From an uncultured Chlorobiaceae bacterium (GTDB lineage Bacteria > Bacteroidota > Chlorobiia > Chlorobiales > Chlorobiaceae): 33,807 nt of DNA. Position 1 is the first letter of the stretch; each line of letters opens with the position of its first letter. The translations under genes were made by a program, and so were the position numbers. Location: the NCBI GenBank assembly GCA_903824295.1, contig CAIJWE010000114.1, positions 1 to 33,807 on the forward strand. The letters run 5' to 3'. Positions 1 to 9,933 of the stretch are shown here, one piece after another. The notes under the pieces are model-generated. The model worked only from the letters and a program-made list of their open reading frames with translations, searched no databases and had not been told where the DNA came from.

Positions 1-369
1 AAGATTTTAGCTAATGATTCTAATAGTGCCGTGCGTCGGGATGTAGCGACCTCGTTACACGGTGTGTCTGCGGATAAAGCATTACCTATTTTAATCACCC
101 TCGCTGCGAAGATTGATCACACCGACAAAAATTCCTTAACTGCTTTTGGTGTAGGTTCTGCCGGAAAGCAGGAAGAAGTTTGGGCAGCGATTAAAACCGA
201 TGCCAAGACCTGGACGCCTCAGATTGAAAAACTAGCCTGGATTTTACATCCAGCCTCCATCGTACAAGATTGTGTCACACGCGTTCGTTCCACTGAACTT
301 TCGAAAGAGCAAAAACATCATGCGCCAGCTCTTCAGTACCTGGCAGAAGCGAACCTCCGCCTGTTATAA
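1..369 (+). CDS. HEAT-repeat protein fragment, foreign to the neighbouring operon (5' partial, probable assembly chimera)
   Basis: The frame is open from base 1, so the N-terminus lies outside the window. The visible part has the alternating helical pattern of HEAT repeats (AVRRDVATSLHGV, then KALPILITLAAK) and a segment LAWILHPASIVQD. This resembles HEAT domains of large PVC-type cytochrome/dehydrogenase proteins known mainly from Verrucomicrobia and Bacteroidetes (from memory, no search). Homology appears to stop near base 325, at SKEQKHHA. The last ~15 codons are simply the antisense of ftsA. There is no intergenic spacer, and its AT-leaning codon choice differs from the dcw genes. I read it as sequence from another genome joined within ftsA. 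A real rearrangement is possible but less likely. Confidence 0.55.
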   Translation, partial: KILANDSNSAVRRDVATSLHGVSADKALPILITLAAKIDHTDKNSLTAFGVGSAGKQEEVWAAIKTDAKTWTPQIEKLAWILHPASIVQDCVTRVRSTELSKEQKHHAPALQYLAEANLRLL

Positions 370-1345
370 TAGCTCCCGCATTGAGATATTCATAATAGCC
401 TGACCGCTGCACAGAATCCCGCACCAGCTCCAGAATCTCCATCATCCTCGCTTCAATGATCATCGTCAGCGAACTTTTAGGAACCGATTTCTGCGTACGG
501 CCCTCTATACCCTCAATAAGGAGTTCCTCATCCTCTCCGCTCATCTTGCTGAATGCACATCCATGCTTTATTTTCAGCTCTTCGGCGACCTCATAAAGAG
601 CCCTCACCCCATGAGCAACGTCATGAGTAACATCGTTGGCAGCGACCTTGATAACCTCTGAATAGCGAATTGCTCCATCAATGTAGATGGCCACCTCGGT
701 CGTGCCTCCGCCAATATCAATAACCACCACACCACTTTTCTTCTCGCGCTCTTTCATGACAGCCATACCCGAAGCAACCGGCTCAAAGGTAACCGCACTG
801 ATCTCAAGTCCCGCCTTCTCGACACACTGCTTGATATTACGAATCTTTGTTCTCAGACCGACCACAATATAGGCGCTCCCCCTCATCGTCGTCCCAGCCA
901 TACCTATCGGATCAAGAAGTCCCTCCTGATCGTCAACAATGAATTCCTGCGGAATGACATGAATAATTTCATGATCAATATCCAGATACCGAATATTGGT
1001 TTTGGCCTTTTCCAGAAACCGTTTCACATCAGAATCATTGACTATACCAGTCTGGTTAATGCTGATTTCTGAATTACTGTGAATACAGTGGACATGTGCG
1101 CCGGAAATGCCTACATTGACACCGTGTATACGAATAGAGGACTCTCGCTCAGCATCAGCTACCGCAGATCTGATTGCGGCAACAGTCTTGTTGATATTGA
1201 CGACTGTTGCGCGTTGAAGACCGTCGGAATTAGAACGCCCTTTACCAAGAACGTTAAGCTTCCCTATTTCATCTTTTTCAGCAACCACTACACACACCTT
1301 GGTTGTGCCAATATCAAGGCCTACGGCGATATTGCTTTTCAGCAT
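275..1345 (-). CDS. ftsA: Cell division protein FtsA, C-terminus lost at the junction
   Basis: FtsA is the actin-like ATPase that tethers FtsZ to the membrane. The N-terminal phosphate-1 motif (VGLDIGTTKVCVVVAEKD) and phosphate-2 motif (VVIDIGGGTTEVAIY) are present, as is the adenosine motif region (GAIITGGGSLLPG). FtsA is normally about 410-440 residues; this frame gives 356. Recognisable sequence ends at GTEELAHDVF (about base 311), and the final 11 residues come from the foreign sequence at the left end. The C-terminal subdomain, the membrane-binding amphipathic helix and the expected ftsZ downstream are therefore missing. It starts 22 bp after ftsQ, in the same operon. The ATG at 1345 gives the standard N-terminus. 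Confidence 0.93.
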   Translation of the reverse strand: MLKSNIAVGLDIGTTKVCVVVAEKDEIGKLNVLGKGRSNSDGLQRATVVNINKTVAAIRSAVADAERESSIRIHGVNVGISGAHVHCIHSNSEISINQTGIVNDSDVKRFLEKAKTNIRYLDIDHEIIHVIPQEFIVDDQEGLLDPIGMAGTTMRGSAYIVVGLRTKIRNIKQCVEKAGLEISAVTFEPVASGMAVMKEREKKSGVVVIDIGGGTTEVAIYIDGAIRYSEVIKVAANDVTHDVAHGVRALYEVAEELKIKHGCAFSKMSGEDEELLIEGIEGRTQKSVPKSSLTMIIEARMMEILELVRDSVQRSGYYEYLNAGAIITGGGSLLPGTEELAHDVFALSKVQWNERV

Positions 1346-1367
1346 TTTTCTATTCTATACATAATTA

Positions 1368-2195
1368 TCACAGGGAAACATCCTGAGGCACCACCGGAGA
1401 TAGAGGATCCCTGGTAAAAATCCTGTCTCTGAACCTCAAATCCACGGTCTCATAGGAGTCAAAACCTTTTTTAGAAACCACCTTTTGCCAGAATATCTCG
1501 AATTTTTTCAACTTTTCCTTGTAATTCCCGTCATTGCCGACAATAAAACGGGCGGGAGATTGAGCCGTATTGCACCATGCCATATTGTTACGGGCAAGAT
1601 AAAGTTCACCGATAAGAAGGCTTGCATAATCAGTCTGTGACAGCGCATAAAGGAAATCCCTCATCAATGCGATGTCGCACCGGTCAAGTTGCCGCAAACC
1701 GTTGCTGGCAATGTGCAATCGGGTTATTCCTGAAATTTTCAGTAACTTTGGAGCATGCTCCGACAAATCCTTTCTCTCCGGCAAAAGAAACCCGTCACCA
1801 TCAATAGCCATAACCTGTCCATCAAAAACCGTTAACGCGACAGGCTCCCGCTCGAAAATCTTGATCCGGACGACTCCATTCATCTCCTTGCCAATCTCGG
1901 CATTCCTGAGATACGGAATGGTCATGATCCTCTTTTTCAGCTCTCCAATGTCAAGATTCTGTAAATTTCTACCCTTAAAGAGATTCAGGCGCAATATAAG
2001 CTCCCTTTCTGAAATAATTGAGGCCCCATCGATAACAAAATCCCTGACAACAACCTCCTTTTTCCACTGCGAGGCATAGGATGCCAGAACGACAAGAGCG
2101 GCAAGAAGTATTATAAAAATAAACAGCCGGGCAAACCAACTTCCACTTGAGGCTGGTAAATGACGAGGCTCTTCCTTGTATTCGCAATCAGACAT
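1368..2195 (-). CDS. ftsQ: Cell division protein FtsQ
   Basis: FtsQ is a bitopic divisome protein that links FtsB/FtsL to the rest of the machinery. The 275-aa product has a short cytoplasmic tail, one membrane segment at about residues 24-42 (LFIFIILLAALVVLASYA), then a POTRA-like domain (VVVRDFVIDGASIISERELI through RIKIFEREPVAL) and the FtsQ beta domain (VMAIDGDGFLLPE). It sits between murC and ftsA, its usual place in dcw clusters. The sequence is divergent, as FtsQ normally is, so the call rests on topology, the POTRA pattern and position. Confidence 0.88.
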   Translation of the reverse strand: MSDCEYKEEPRHLPASSGSWFARLFIFIILLAALVVLASYASQWKKEVVVRDFVIDGASIISERELILRLNLFKGRNLQNLDIGELKKRIMTIPYLRNAEIGKEMNGVVRIKIFEREPVALTVFDGQVMAIDGDGFLLPERKDLSEHAPKLLKISGITRLHIASNGLRQLDRCDIALMRDFLYALSQTDYASLLIGELYLARNNMAWCNTAQSPARFIVGNDGNYKEKLKKFEIFWQKVVSKKGFDSYETVDLRFRDRIFTRDPLSPVVPQDVSL

Positions 2196-2231
2196 AAAAA
2201 AATGCGTTTTCGAATCCGTTCATAGCACCGT

Positions 2232-3659
2232 TTAACCCAATATTGAAAGAGTGCTACACTGAGCTGAATCGCCCGTTCTGCAAACGTCAGCAACTCTTGA
2301 TGCAAGGTGGGTAATATCGCCAGCACCCATAAAAAGAAGCATATTTCCGTTGACGCATAACTCCTTGAGAGATAAAAAAAGAGTCTCCATATCGTCAATA
2401 AACTCAACATGCTTTCCTCCTGCCTTACGGACTGCAACAGCTACCAGCTCCCCGTTAACTCCCGGATAATCCACACCCTTTTCACGGGCAGGATAGACAT
2501 CAGCAATATAAACCATGTCCGCCCTTGAAAGAGCCCAGCCGTATTCGTGCGCAAACTCCCTTGTTCTTGAAAAAAGATGCGGCTGAAAAATTGCGACAAC
2601 GTTAGAGGTTGACCATCCGCTTTTGGCCGCCTTGACCGTTGCCTTGACTTCTGACGGATGGTGAGCATAATCGTCTACAACCAGAAGCCCCTGACCATTA
2701 TCATATTTTATCTGGAACCGTCTTCTCATGCCGCTGTACCTTCCAAGCCCGGCAATCAGCCGCTCAGGCATGATTCCCAGCTCAAGACCTGTCGAAAACG
2801 CGGCCAGGGCATTGAGCACATTGTGGCGTCCCGGCACATTGATGCAAATATCACGATACTCATGGCCATAAGCATGAATAGAAAAGCTGCTGCGCTGTTT
2901 TTCAAGAACAATATCGGAAGCCATCACATCAGCAGGCTCATCAATGCCAAATGTGGTATAGAGGCGGTTCATCGATGGAATGATCGTTCTGATTTCCGGC
3001 CAATCGACACAACAGATCACCCGTCCATAAAAAGGCACTTTATTGGCAAAAGTAACAAACGCCTGCTTCAGCTCATCAAGCGTACCATAAGTATCCATAT
3101 GCTCCGACTCAAGACTATTGATAACCGCTATGGTAGGAGTAAGCCGTAAAAAGGCACGATCATACTCATCGGCCTCAATAACCATAAATTTTCCCTCCCC
3201 AACAACGGTACTGCCTTTGAGATAGTCTGAAATTCCGCCAATCATGACTGTCGGCGACTCACCGGACTCAATCAGCATGGTCGCGATCATGGCAGTTGTC
3301 GTTGTTTTGCCATGCGTACCTGCAATGCATATTCCGTATTTATAGCGCATGAGTTCACCAAGCATCTCATCCCGCTTGATCACAGGAATACCTGCTTTTG
3401 CGGCGGCAATGACTTCAACGTTTTCTTCTGGCCTGATCGCAGAGGAGTAGACAACAACGTCACTCGACGTAACCTGCTCTGCCCGGTGTCCATGATAAAT
3501 TATGGCACCATGCTCGGCAAGCTTCTCGGTCACCTCGCCAGAAGCAAGATCAGAACCCGTCACCCTGAACCCCGACTTCAGAAGCAGTTCTGCGATCGCG
3601 CTCATACCTGCGCCACCAACCCCGACAATGTGGACGCTTTTTGTTTTCCCCAATTCCAT
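2232..3659 (-). CDS. murC: UDP-N-acetylmuramate--L-alanine ligase MurC
   Basis: MurC adds L-alanine to UDP-MurNAc, the first amino acid of the peptidoglycan stem peptide, in the cytoplasm. The N-terminal Rossmann motif [18 protein letters not shown] and the Mur-ligase ATP motif [20 protein letters not shown] are visible. The central domain ([12 protein letters not shown]) and a C-terminal domain with [10 protein letters not shown] and FQPHLFSRT follow. Its 475 residues match the family. The start at 3659 follows murG by 20 bp. MurB, often encoded just downstream, is absent: ftsQ follows after 36 bp. Confidence 0.97.
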   Translation of the reverse strand: MELGKTKSVHIVGVGGAGMSAIAELLLKSGFRVTGSDLASGEVTEKLAEHGAIIYHGHRAEQVTSSDVVVYSSAIRPEENVEVIAAAKAGIPVIKRDEMLGELMRYKYGICIAGTHGKTTTTAMIATMLIESGESPTVMIGGISDYLKGSTVVGEGKFMVIEADEYDRAFLRLTPTIAVINSLESEHMDTYGTLDELKQAFVTFANKVPFYGRVICCVDWPEIRTIIPSMNRLYTTFGIDEPADVMASDIVLEKQRSSFSIHAYGHEYRDICINVPGRHNVLNALAAFSTGLELGIMPERLIAGLGRYSGMRRRFQIKYDNGQGLLVVDDYAHHPSEVKATVKAAKSGWSTSNVVAIFQPHLFSRTREFAHEYGWALSRADMVYIADVYPAREKGVDYPGVNGELVAVAVRKAGGKHVEFIDDMETLFLSLKELCVNGNMLLFMGAGDITHLASRVADVCRTGDSAQCSTLSILG

Positions 3660-3679
3660 ATTTGTACGTATCCTCTTTC

Positions 3680-4777
3680 TTAATAAAGTTTTGCAAGGCC
3701 AACGATTCGCAAAGCAAGCTGACGAGCTGCATCAGGATATGCCAGTTTCCGTGAAGCTGCTCCCATATATTCAAGCTTCTCTCTATCATGCAGCAACCCA
3801 AGAATGCCTTCTATTGAGGCATGCTGACCGAGATGGTCATCCTCAATCAGCATGGCTGCCCCGCTCGTAACAAGTGCCCGTGCATTATGACGCTGATGGT
3901 CGCCGGTTGCGTAAGGGTAAGGAACAAGAACCGAGGGCTTTCCAAGATTGGTCAGCTCGGCAATGGATGATGCGCCCGCCCGGCACAAAACAAGATCAGC
4001 AGCACTGTAAGCCGATCCCATCTCCGCAATGTACGGAGAAATCCATAAATAAGGGGAGCGCTTCACCTGACTGTTTATGCGTTCAAAATCGAGCGATCCG
4101 GTCTGCCATATCAGATTTGCTGATTCCGTAATGGCAGCAAGCCCGTCAAGCACCGCGTTGTTTATTGAGCGCGCACCACGACTTCCTCCAAAAACAAGAA
4201 GAGTTGGACGCGCCTCATGCAGAGAGAAGCGATCCCTCGCCGCTGCGGAGTGCTGCAACGCAAACGAGCGTGCCGGGTTACCGGAAACAAAAATCTGCTT
4301 TTTTTTTCTTATAAACCCGCGAGCCTCCTCAAACGAAAGGTGCACCTCACTGGCCAGCGCAGCAAGAAGTTTTGTAGTTACACCGGGAAAAGCATTTTGC
4401 TCCTGAATAAGTGTTTTTTTTCCCATAAGTTGAGCCGCAAGCAGCAGTGGAGCACTGACAAATCCCCCTGTACCGACAACAACATCAGGAGCTTCCCTGC
4501 TGATCAGGGCAACTGCACCTCCCAGAGCCGCAACAAAATCAGCGATAACACCAACATTTGCCAACAAAGCAGCAAGCGACCGTCCTCTTTTCAAGCCTCT
4601 GACAGGAATAAGATGCAACCGGTAACCAAGTCGTGGCACTTCGGTCGCCTCAATGCCACTGGTCGTACCAGCAAACGAAATAGCGGCATCCGGCACCAGT
4701 TTCCGGAGCTCTTCAGCCATAGCTACAGCCGGATACAAATGGCCGCCAGTCCCGCCGCCAGCAAAAAGTACGTTCAT
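3680..4777 (-). CDS. murG: UDP-GlcNAc:undecaprenyl-PP-MurNAc-pentapeptide GlcNAc transferase MurG
   Basis: MurG transfers GlcNAc to lipid I to make lipid II at the inner face of the membrane. The GT28 N-terminal glycine-rich motif is at the very start ([20 protein letters not shown]). The second loop ([17 protein letters not shown]) and the UDP-binding C-terminal domain ([46 protein letters not shown]) are all present. At 365 aa the length is typical. Its ATG overlaps the ftsW stop by 4 bases, so the two are translationally coupled. Confidence 0.97.
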   Translation of the reverse strand: MNVLFAGGGTGGHLYPAVAMAEELRKLVPDAAISFAGTTSGIEATEVPRLGYRLHLIPVRGLKRGRSLAALLANVGVIADFVAALGGAVALISREAPDVVVGTGGFVSAPLLLAAQLMGKKTLIQEQNAFPGVTTKLLAALASEVHLSFEEARGFIRKKKQIFVSGNPARSFALQHSAAARDRFSLHEARPTLLVFGGSRGARSINNAVLDGLAAITESANLIWQTGSLDFERINSQVKRSPYLWISPYIAEMGSAYSAADLVLCRAGASSIAELTNLGKPSVLVPYPYATGDHQRHNARALVTSGAAMLIEDDHLGQHASIEGILGLLHDREKLEYMGAASRKLAYPDAARQLALRIVGLAKLY

Positions 4778-6000
4778 GCACTCCTCCCTTCAGTGACGTT
4801 TGGCCGAATGCCTTTATCAAGCCCCGAACTCTTGTACCCGGATATACTCATGAGGATACCAACCCCGAGAGAGTTAAACAGAAGCGCTGTACCTCCATAA
4901 CTGATAAAAGGAAGAGCCACACCGGTTGTCGGGAGCAGGTGACAGGCAACAGCGATATTAACAAATGCAAAAAGAGAGATCGCCATCGTAATTCCTGTGG
5001 CAACATATTTACCAAAATTATCGGGCGCATGTTTGGCGATAAGAAGACCGCAGACTAAAAATCCCGCAAAAAGAGCAATGACGGCAAGCGCCCCGACAAA
5101 CCCGTACTCCTCACCGATAATGACAAAAACAAAGTCGTTATAGGAGAGTGGAAGATAGAGCTCCCTCTGCTTGCTGGCCCCGATACCGAGGCCAAACAAC
5201 CCCCCGTTGCCCAAACCAATCAATGCCTGCGTAACCTGATACGTAGCACCCTTTTCATTGCCGCTGGTAAAAGAAAGCAAACGGGCAAGCCGGTACGGTG
5301 CGGCGATTGCAAAAACCCCCGCAAGAGGAATAAGCAGCAAGCCGGTAGCCATGAGATGGCGAACACTGACACCCCCGATAAACATAAGCGTAAAACCAGT
5401 AATGGCAATAAGCGTCGCCGTACTGAAATTCGGCTCAATAGCCACAAGAAAGACAACGACCAGCAAAAGGAGGAGCATGGGATAATAGGAATTATAAAGA
5501 TCCTTTATATATCCCTGTTTTTCGCTGATAAGTCTTGAAAAGTGAAAGATAACGGCATATTTTGCAAAATCAGATACCTGAAATTTGAGCGGACCATAGC
5601 CTATCCAGCGTGCAGCTCCAGAGATAAGGCCGACCACTTTCATGGCAAAAAGAAGCATCAAAAGCAGAATACTGGCAAACAGAATGATTTTGCTGGTCTT
5701 CCAGAAAATATGATAGTCAAGCTGGGCCACAACGAGCACCGTGCCTATTCCAAGCAAAGAAAAAATAATCTGGCGCCACAAAAAATACTCGGAGCTTGAG
5801 TACTTCGTAACCGCCCATCCCGCTCCGCTGCTATAGACGACAACAATGCCGACGCTCATGAGAATGGCGACAATCAGTACCAGAAGCTTTCCAACAACCC
5901 CCTCCCTGCCCGAGTGCGGTGAGAGTTCGCTCTGTGCGGAAACCCCTGCTGGCTCCGCAGTATAATCCGTATTCACCATGGTGATAGCTGATGAACGCAT
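4774..6000 (-). CDS. ftsW: SEDS-family division glycosyltransferase/lipid II polymerase FtsW
   Basis: FtsW is the SEDS peptidoglycan polymerase that works with FtsI at the septum. The 408-aa product has a ~40-residue cytoplasmic N-terminus and then about ten hydrophobic segments. SEDS motifs visible are [32 protein letters not shown]-like ([17 protein letters not shown]), [12 protein letters not shown] and the conserved [10 protein letters not shown] near the C-terminus. The longest start (6000) overlaps murD by 28 bases. An internal ATG at 5979 would leave a 7-base overlap and is equally plausible. FtsI lies upstream in the same operon. Confidence 0.96.
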   Translation of the reverse strand: MRSSAITMVNTDYTAEPAGVSAQSELSPHSGREGVVGKLLVLIVAILMSVGIVVVYSSGAGWAVTKYSSSEYFLWRQIIFSLLGIGTVLVVAQLDYHIFWKTSKIILFASILLLMLLFAMKVVGLISGAARWIGYGPLKFQVSDFAKYAVIFHFSRLISEKQGYIKDLYNSYYPMLLLLLVVVFLVAIEPNFSTATLIAITGFTLMFIGGVSVRHLMATGLLLIPLAGVFAIAAPYRLARLLSFTSGNEKGATYQVTQALIGLGNGGLFGLGIGASKQRELYLPLSYNDFVFVIIGEEYGFVGALAVIALFAGFLVCGLLIAKHAPDNFGKYVATGITMAISLFAFVNIAVACHLLPTTGVALPFISYGGTALLFNSLGVGILMSISGYKSSGLDKGIRPNVTEGRSA

Positions 6001-7370
6001 TGTTTAAACTGCATACCGCGATCCTCAAAATTGTTAAACATATCAAAGCTCGCACACCCGGGAGAAAAAAGCACCGTCTGACCGGGCCTGACAGCATGAT
6101 GTGCAAATAAAACAGCATCATTCAATGACGCCACCGATTCAACAGGAACGACTCCCTGAAAAGCTGCGGTTATTTTTTCCCGTGATTCGCCGATAGCGAT
6201 GATCAAAGATATCTTTTTTCGGGCAAGCCCGGTAATCGAAGCGTAATCATTCCCTTTATCCCTTCCTCCAGCAATAAGTACCGCCGTATCGGGAAGCGCT
6301 TCAAGCGCCTGACGCATGGCATTGATATTGGTCGCCTTTGAATCATTGACCCAATCAGCCCCGTTGATCGTCATGACATACTCCTGACGATGCTCAACGC
6401 CCCTGAACTCCCTGAGTACCCGGCGAACCACGTCATTGTCGATACCCAATGCCCTCGCTACAGCAACAGCCGCAAGCACGTTCGAGATATTATGGCGACC
6501 GCGAAAACTGTTTTTCAGAAACTCTGATGTCTCAATAACACGGTCATCCCCGTCAACAGTGCGGACACACAGTGCGTCGCCCTCAAGAAAAACGATACAA
6601 GAGGCTGACTTTGCTCCAACGACCAACTCCATACCAAACGGCATAATCCTGAATGGCAAACGCCCCGTACCATCGATAAAATGTTCCCTGAGCAGCGGAT
6701 CATCCTCATTATAGACCAGCGTATCGACTGCCCTCTGGTTGGCATAAATCCTGAATTTCGCCGCCGCATACCTGTTCATATCTCCGCCGTAACGATCGAG
6801 ATGGTCAGGAGTAATGTTCGTAATAACAGCGACATCAGGCCTGAATGTGGGGGAGCGCTCCAACTGGTAACTGCTCAACTCGACGACCGCAATATCACCG
6901 ATCTTCATATCCAGAACCATCGAAGAAAACGGCACTCCTATATTGCCGACACTGAACGCCCGATACCCATGCCGAAGACCATCCTCCTCACAGATACGAT
7001 GAACCAGTGTCGATGTGGTGGTTTTTCCATCCGTACCGGTAATCCCGACAATCCTTGCCTTGCAGAACCAACTTGCAATCTCAATCTCACTATAGAGAGG
7101 AATTCCCTTTGCCTGCATGGTTGTAACAACTTCTGCGTGGGGTGGAATGCCTGGACTAAGGACACAAAAATCCGCATCGTACACCCGCGCCGAATGACCC
7201 TCCTGTTCAAAGGAGAGCGGCATATCCTCGAGACGCAACCGGTCAACGGCACCGATCTGTCCAAACTCGCTGACCAGCACCTTCGCGCCTTTACGACAGA
7301 GCAGTTCCGCTGCCGCCATTCCGCTTTTCCCTGCACCAATGACCGATACTTTTTTACCCGTTAGATCCAT
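5973..7370 (-). CDS. murD: UDP-N-acetylmuramoyl-L-alanine--D-glutamate ligase MurD
   Basis: MurD adds D-glutamate to UDP-MurNAc-L-Ala. The N-terminal domain begins [17 protein letters not shown]. The ATP-binding motif [16 protein letters not shown], the central ELSSYQLE and [13 protein letters not shown] segments, and the C-terminal [11 protein letters not shown] and [12 protein letters not shown] motifs are all present. The 465 residues match the family. It starts 7 bases after the mraY stop, and its 3' end overlaps the ftsW start. Confidence 0.97.
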   Translation of the reverse strand: MDLTGKKVSVIGAGKSGMAAAELLCRKGAKVLVSEFGQIGAVDRLRLEDMPLSFEQEGHSARVYDADFCVLSPGIPPHAEVVTTMQAKGIPLYSEIEIASWFCKARIVGITGTDGKTTTSTLVHRICEEDGLRHGYRAFSVGNIGVPFSSMVLDMKIGDIAVVELSSYQLERSPTFRPDVAVITNITPDHLDRYGGDMNRYAAAKFRIYANQRAVDTLVYNEDDPLLREHFIDGTGRLPFRIMPFGMELVVGAKSASCIVFLEGDALCVRTVDGDDRVIETSEFLKNSFRGRHNISNVLAAVAVARALGIDNDVVRRVLREFRGVEHRQEYVMTINGADWVNDSKATNINAMRQALEALPDTAVLIAGGRDKGNDYASITGLARKKISLIIAIGESREKITAAFQGVVPVESVASLNDAVLFAHHAVRPGQTVLFSPGCASFDMFNNFEDRGMQFKQCVHQLSPW

Positions 7371-7377
7371 GTCGCTC

Positions 7378-8484
7378 TTATCTGAGTTTTAAGGTCATGA
7401 GACTGGCAAGAAAAAAAAGAATGGTCAAAATCCAGAACCTGATCACAATCTTCTGTTCAGCCCACCCTTTCAACTGAAAATGGTGATGCAGTGGCGCCAT
7501 CAAAAAAATTCTCTGACCCTGACCGTACCTCATTTTTGTGTACTTGAAATAGAGTACCTGAAGAGAAACCGAGAGTGTTTCAAGAAAAAATATCCCTGCA
7601 ATCAATGGCAGAAGCAGTTCCTGCTTGATCAAAAGCGCAATGACAGCAATGGCACTGCCAAGGGCAAGAGATCCGGTATCTCCCATGATAATCTCAGCAG
7701 GATTGGAGTTGAACCACAAAAAACCCACACACGCCATAACAATGGCAATGCAGACTACCGCAATTTCACCGCCACCAGGAATAAAAGGAATATTAAGGTA
7801 TGCCGCATAGACGGCATTTCCTGCCAGATAGGAAAAAGCGCCAAGACCCATGACCACAATAGCCGAACTTCCGGCAGCAAGACCGTCAAGACCGTCAGTC
7901 AGATTAACCGCATTCGATACCGCTGTGATAATAAAGATGACGATTGGAATATAAAAATAACCGTAATCAAGGGTCAGATTCTTGAAAAAAGGAACCGTGG
8001 TCGTAGACAGAAGTACAGAAAAAGCAGGATCAAACCAGGTATACAGCCCGACCAGCAAGCCCAGAGAGAACTGTCCAATCAGCTTGTAACGAGCCGAAAG
8101 CCCACCCTTGATTTTCAGAACAACCTTCCGGTAATCATCAATAAGACCAATGACGCCCATCCAGAGCATGGCAAGCATAATCAGCCAGACATGCGGATCA
8201 GTGAATTTCGACCAGAGCAGCACAGAAATCTCAATGGAAAAAATAATAAGCACTCCTCCCATGGTAGGCAGCGCTTTTTTCTTTTTATGCTCCGGAGGTG
8301 CTTCCTCCTTGATCGGCTCAATGAACCTTGATTTCAAATATCTGATAAATCCTGGGCCGGCAAAAAGAATAATCAGCAATGCCGTAATCCCTGCCGCACT
8401 TGCCCTGAAAGTCAGATACTCAATGACATGGAGCCCGGGAGGATCAAAAAGATCCTCGATATATTTCAGTAAATAGTAAAGCAT
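7378..8484 (-). CDS. mraY: Phospho-MurNAc-pentapeptide transferase MraY
   Basis: MraY moves phospho-MurNAc-pentapeptide to undecaprenyl phosphate, making lipid I in the membrane. The 368-aa product has about ten transmembrane segments. It carries the signature [13 protein letters not shown] near residues 68-80, the aspartate pair in [12 protein letters not shown], the [15 protein letters not shown] motif, and the C-terminal [13 protein letters not shown] histidine motif. It lies between murF and murD with spacers of under 10 bases. Confidence 0.97.
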   Translation of the reverse strand: MLYYLLKYIEDLFDPPGLHVIEYLTFRASAAGITALLIILFAGPGFIRYLKSRFIEPIKEEAPPEHKKKKALPTMGGVLIIFSIEISVLLWSKFTDPHVWLIMLAMLWMGVIGLIDDYRKVVLKIKGGLSARYKLIGQFSLGLLVGLYTWFDPAFSVLLSTTTVPFFKNLTLDYGYFYIPIVIFIITAVSNAVNLTDGLDGLAAGSSAIVVMGLGAFSYLAGNAVYAAYLNIPFIPGGGEIAVVCIAIVMACVGFLWFNSNPAEIIMGDTGSLALGSAIAVIALLIKQELLLPLIAGIFFLETLSVSLQVLYFKYTKMRYGQGQRIFLMAPLHHHFQLKGWAEQKIVIRFWILTILFFLASLMTLKLR

Positions 8485-8493
8485 ACCGTATTC

Positions 8494-9933
8494 TTATCTG
8501 GTTATAGTTCTTGCATCAATGAGCGCATCAACAACCTGCTCAAGCTTCATTCCCCTGGATCCTTTAAAAAGCAGTGTATCACCCTCCTCCAACACGCGGA
8601 GTAATGCTGCAAGAAGTTTTTCACGGCACTCGAAATGGCCCTGAAAAAGTTCTGGAGCCTCACGGCCAATAATCAAGGCCTTCTCTCCAAAAGTAAACAA
8701 CACGTCAACCGAGCTTTTTTTGATATACCGTCCAATTGCCTCATGTTCAGCCTCTCCTGCCACTCCAAGTTCAAGCATATCACCCAAAACAGCAACCCTT
8801 TTACCGTTACAGGGCATATCGCAAAGGGCGTCAATCGCACCGCGCATGGAGTCTGAATTGGCATTGTAGGTATCATTGAGGATTTTCAGACCGCATGAGT
8901 CGAGTACTTCAAGCCGTTTCCACCCAGGAGCAGGAGCAAGACGCTCAAGTCCCTCCCGGATCAGGGGGAGTGAAAGTCCAAAATGCTGCCCGACGGCAGC
9001 GGCGGCAATGGCATTAACGACATTATGCTTCCCGGTAAAGTTCAAACTGACCGACTCCGTCCCGGCCGTGGAACAGAAAAGAAAAGAGAGCGTGCCAGCC
9101 ATGTTTACCGAAATATCGCGAGCCCAACAGCTAATTCCCAGGCTTTTTTCAACTCCATAATTCACCGTACTCTCAAGCCCGACGGCTGCCTCGCAGAGCC
9201 GTGAATCATCGGTATTGACAAAGGCGGTACCTCCATGCTGGCGCAGATAGTCGAAAAGCTGTGCTTCAGCCTTCGCAACCCCGTCAAGATCAAGCAGAAA
9301 CTCCAGATGCTCATGACCGATATTGGTCAGCAAAGCATGAGTCGGCATGGCGATACGAGCAAGCAATTCCATCTCTCCGGGATGATTAATGCCCATCTCA
9401 ACAACGGCGATATCGGTGTCATGACGAAGCTGCAAGAGCGTCAGCGGAACCCCAAGATGGTTATTTCTGTTACCCTGGCTCATCTGAACCTTGAAACCTC
9501 TACCCAGTACCGACGCAACCATCTCCTTCGTTGTGGTCTTTCCATTACTGCCGCCGATAGCCACAACAGGAATGGAAAATTTGCTTCTGTAAATCGCAGC
9601 AAGCTGCTGCAGCCCTGCAACGGGGTCATCCGTAACAATAAACCCCTTGCCCAGCGGAGGCTCAACTGAACCCTGCGCCTCATACCATTGACGGCTTACC
9701 ATTGCCCAGCATGCACCCTTCTCAAACACCGTGCCAATAAAGCCATGACCGTCTGCATTCTCACCTTTCAGAGCAATAAAAATCTCACCACCATTCACCT
9801 CTCTTGAATCAATGACCACCACCGGAGACAAAATCTCACCTGGCGGGGGCACGCCATGGCCTGTCCCTACGACAACCTCTCCAACATTTCGGAAATCATC
9901 AATCGTCAACACGCCTTTCACCCTTACCTGCAC
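8494..9933 (-). CDS. murF: UDP-MurNAc-tripeptide--D-alanyl-D-alanine ligase MurF
   Basis: MurF completes the pentapeptide precursor by adding D-Ala-D-Ala. The N-terminal substrate domain (VVVIDSREVNGGEIFIALKG) is followed by the ATP motif VVAIGGSNGKTTTKEMVASV, the central NIGHEHLEFL and NTDDSRL segments, and the C-terminal LNDTYNANSDSMRGAI and VLGDMLELG motifs. These distinguish it from MurE. At 479 aa it is of normal length. Its start overlaps the murE end by 10 bases. Confidence 0.96.
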   Translation of the reverse strand: MQVRVKGVLTIDDFRNVGEVVVGTGHGVPPPGEILSPVVVIDSREVNGGEIFIALKGENADGHGFIGTVFEKGACWAMVSRQWYEAQGSVEPPLGKGFIVTDDPVAGLQQLAAIYRSKFSIPVVAIGGSNGKTTTKEMVASVLGRGFKVQMSQGNRNNHLGVPLTLLQLRHDTDIAVVEMGINHPGEMELLARIAMPTHALLTNIGHEHLEFLLDLDGVAKAEAQLFDYLRQHGGTAFVNTDDSRLCEAAVGLESTVNYGVEKSLGISCWARDISVNMAGTLSFLFCSTAGTESVSLNFTGKHNVVNAIAAAAVGQHFGLSLPLIREGLERLAPAPGWKRLEVLDSCGLKILNDTYNANSDSMRGAIDALCDMPCNGKRVAVLGDMLELGVAGEAEHEAIGRYIKKSSVDVLFTFGEKALIIGREAPELFQGHFECREKLLAALLRVLEEGDTLLFKGSRGMKLEQVVDALIDARTITR

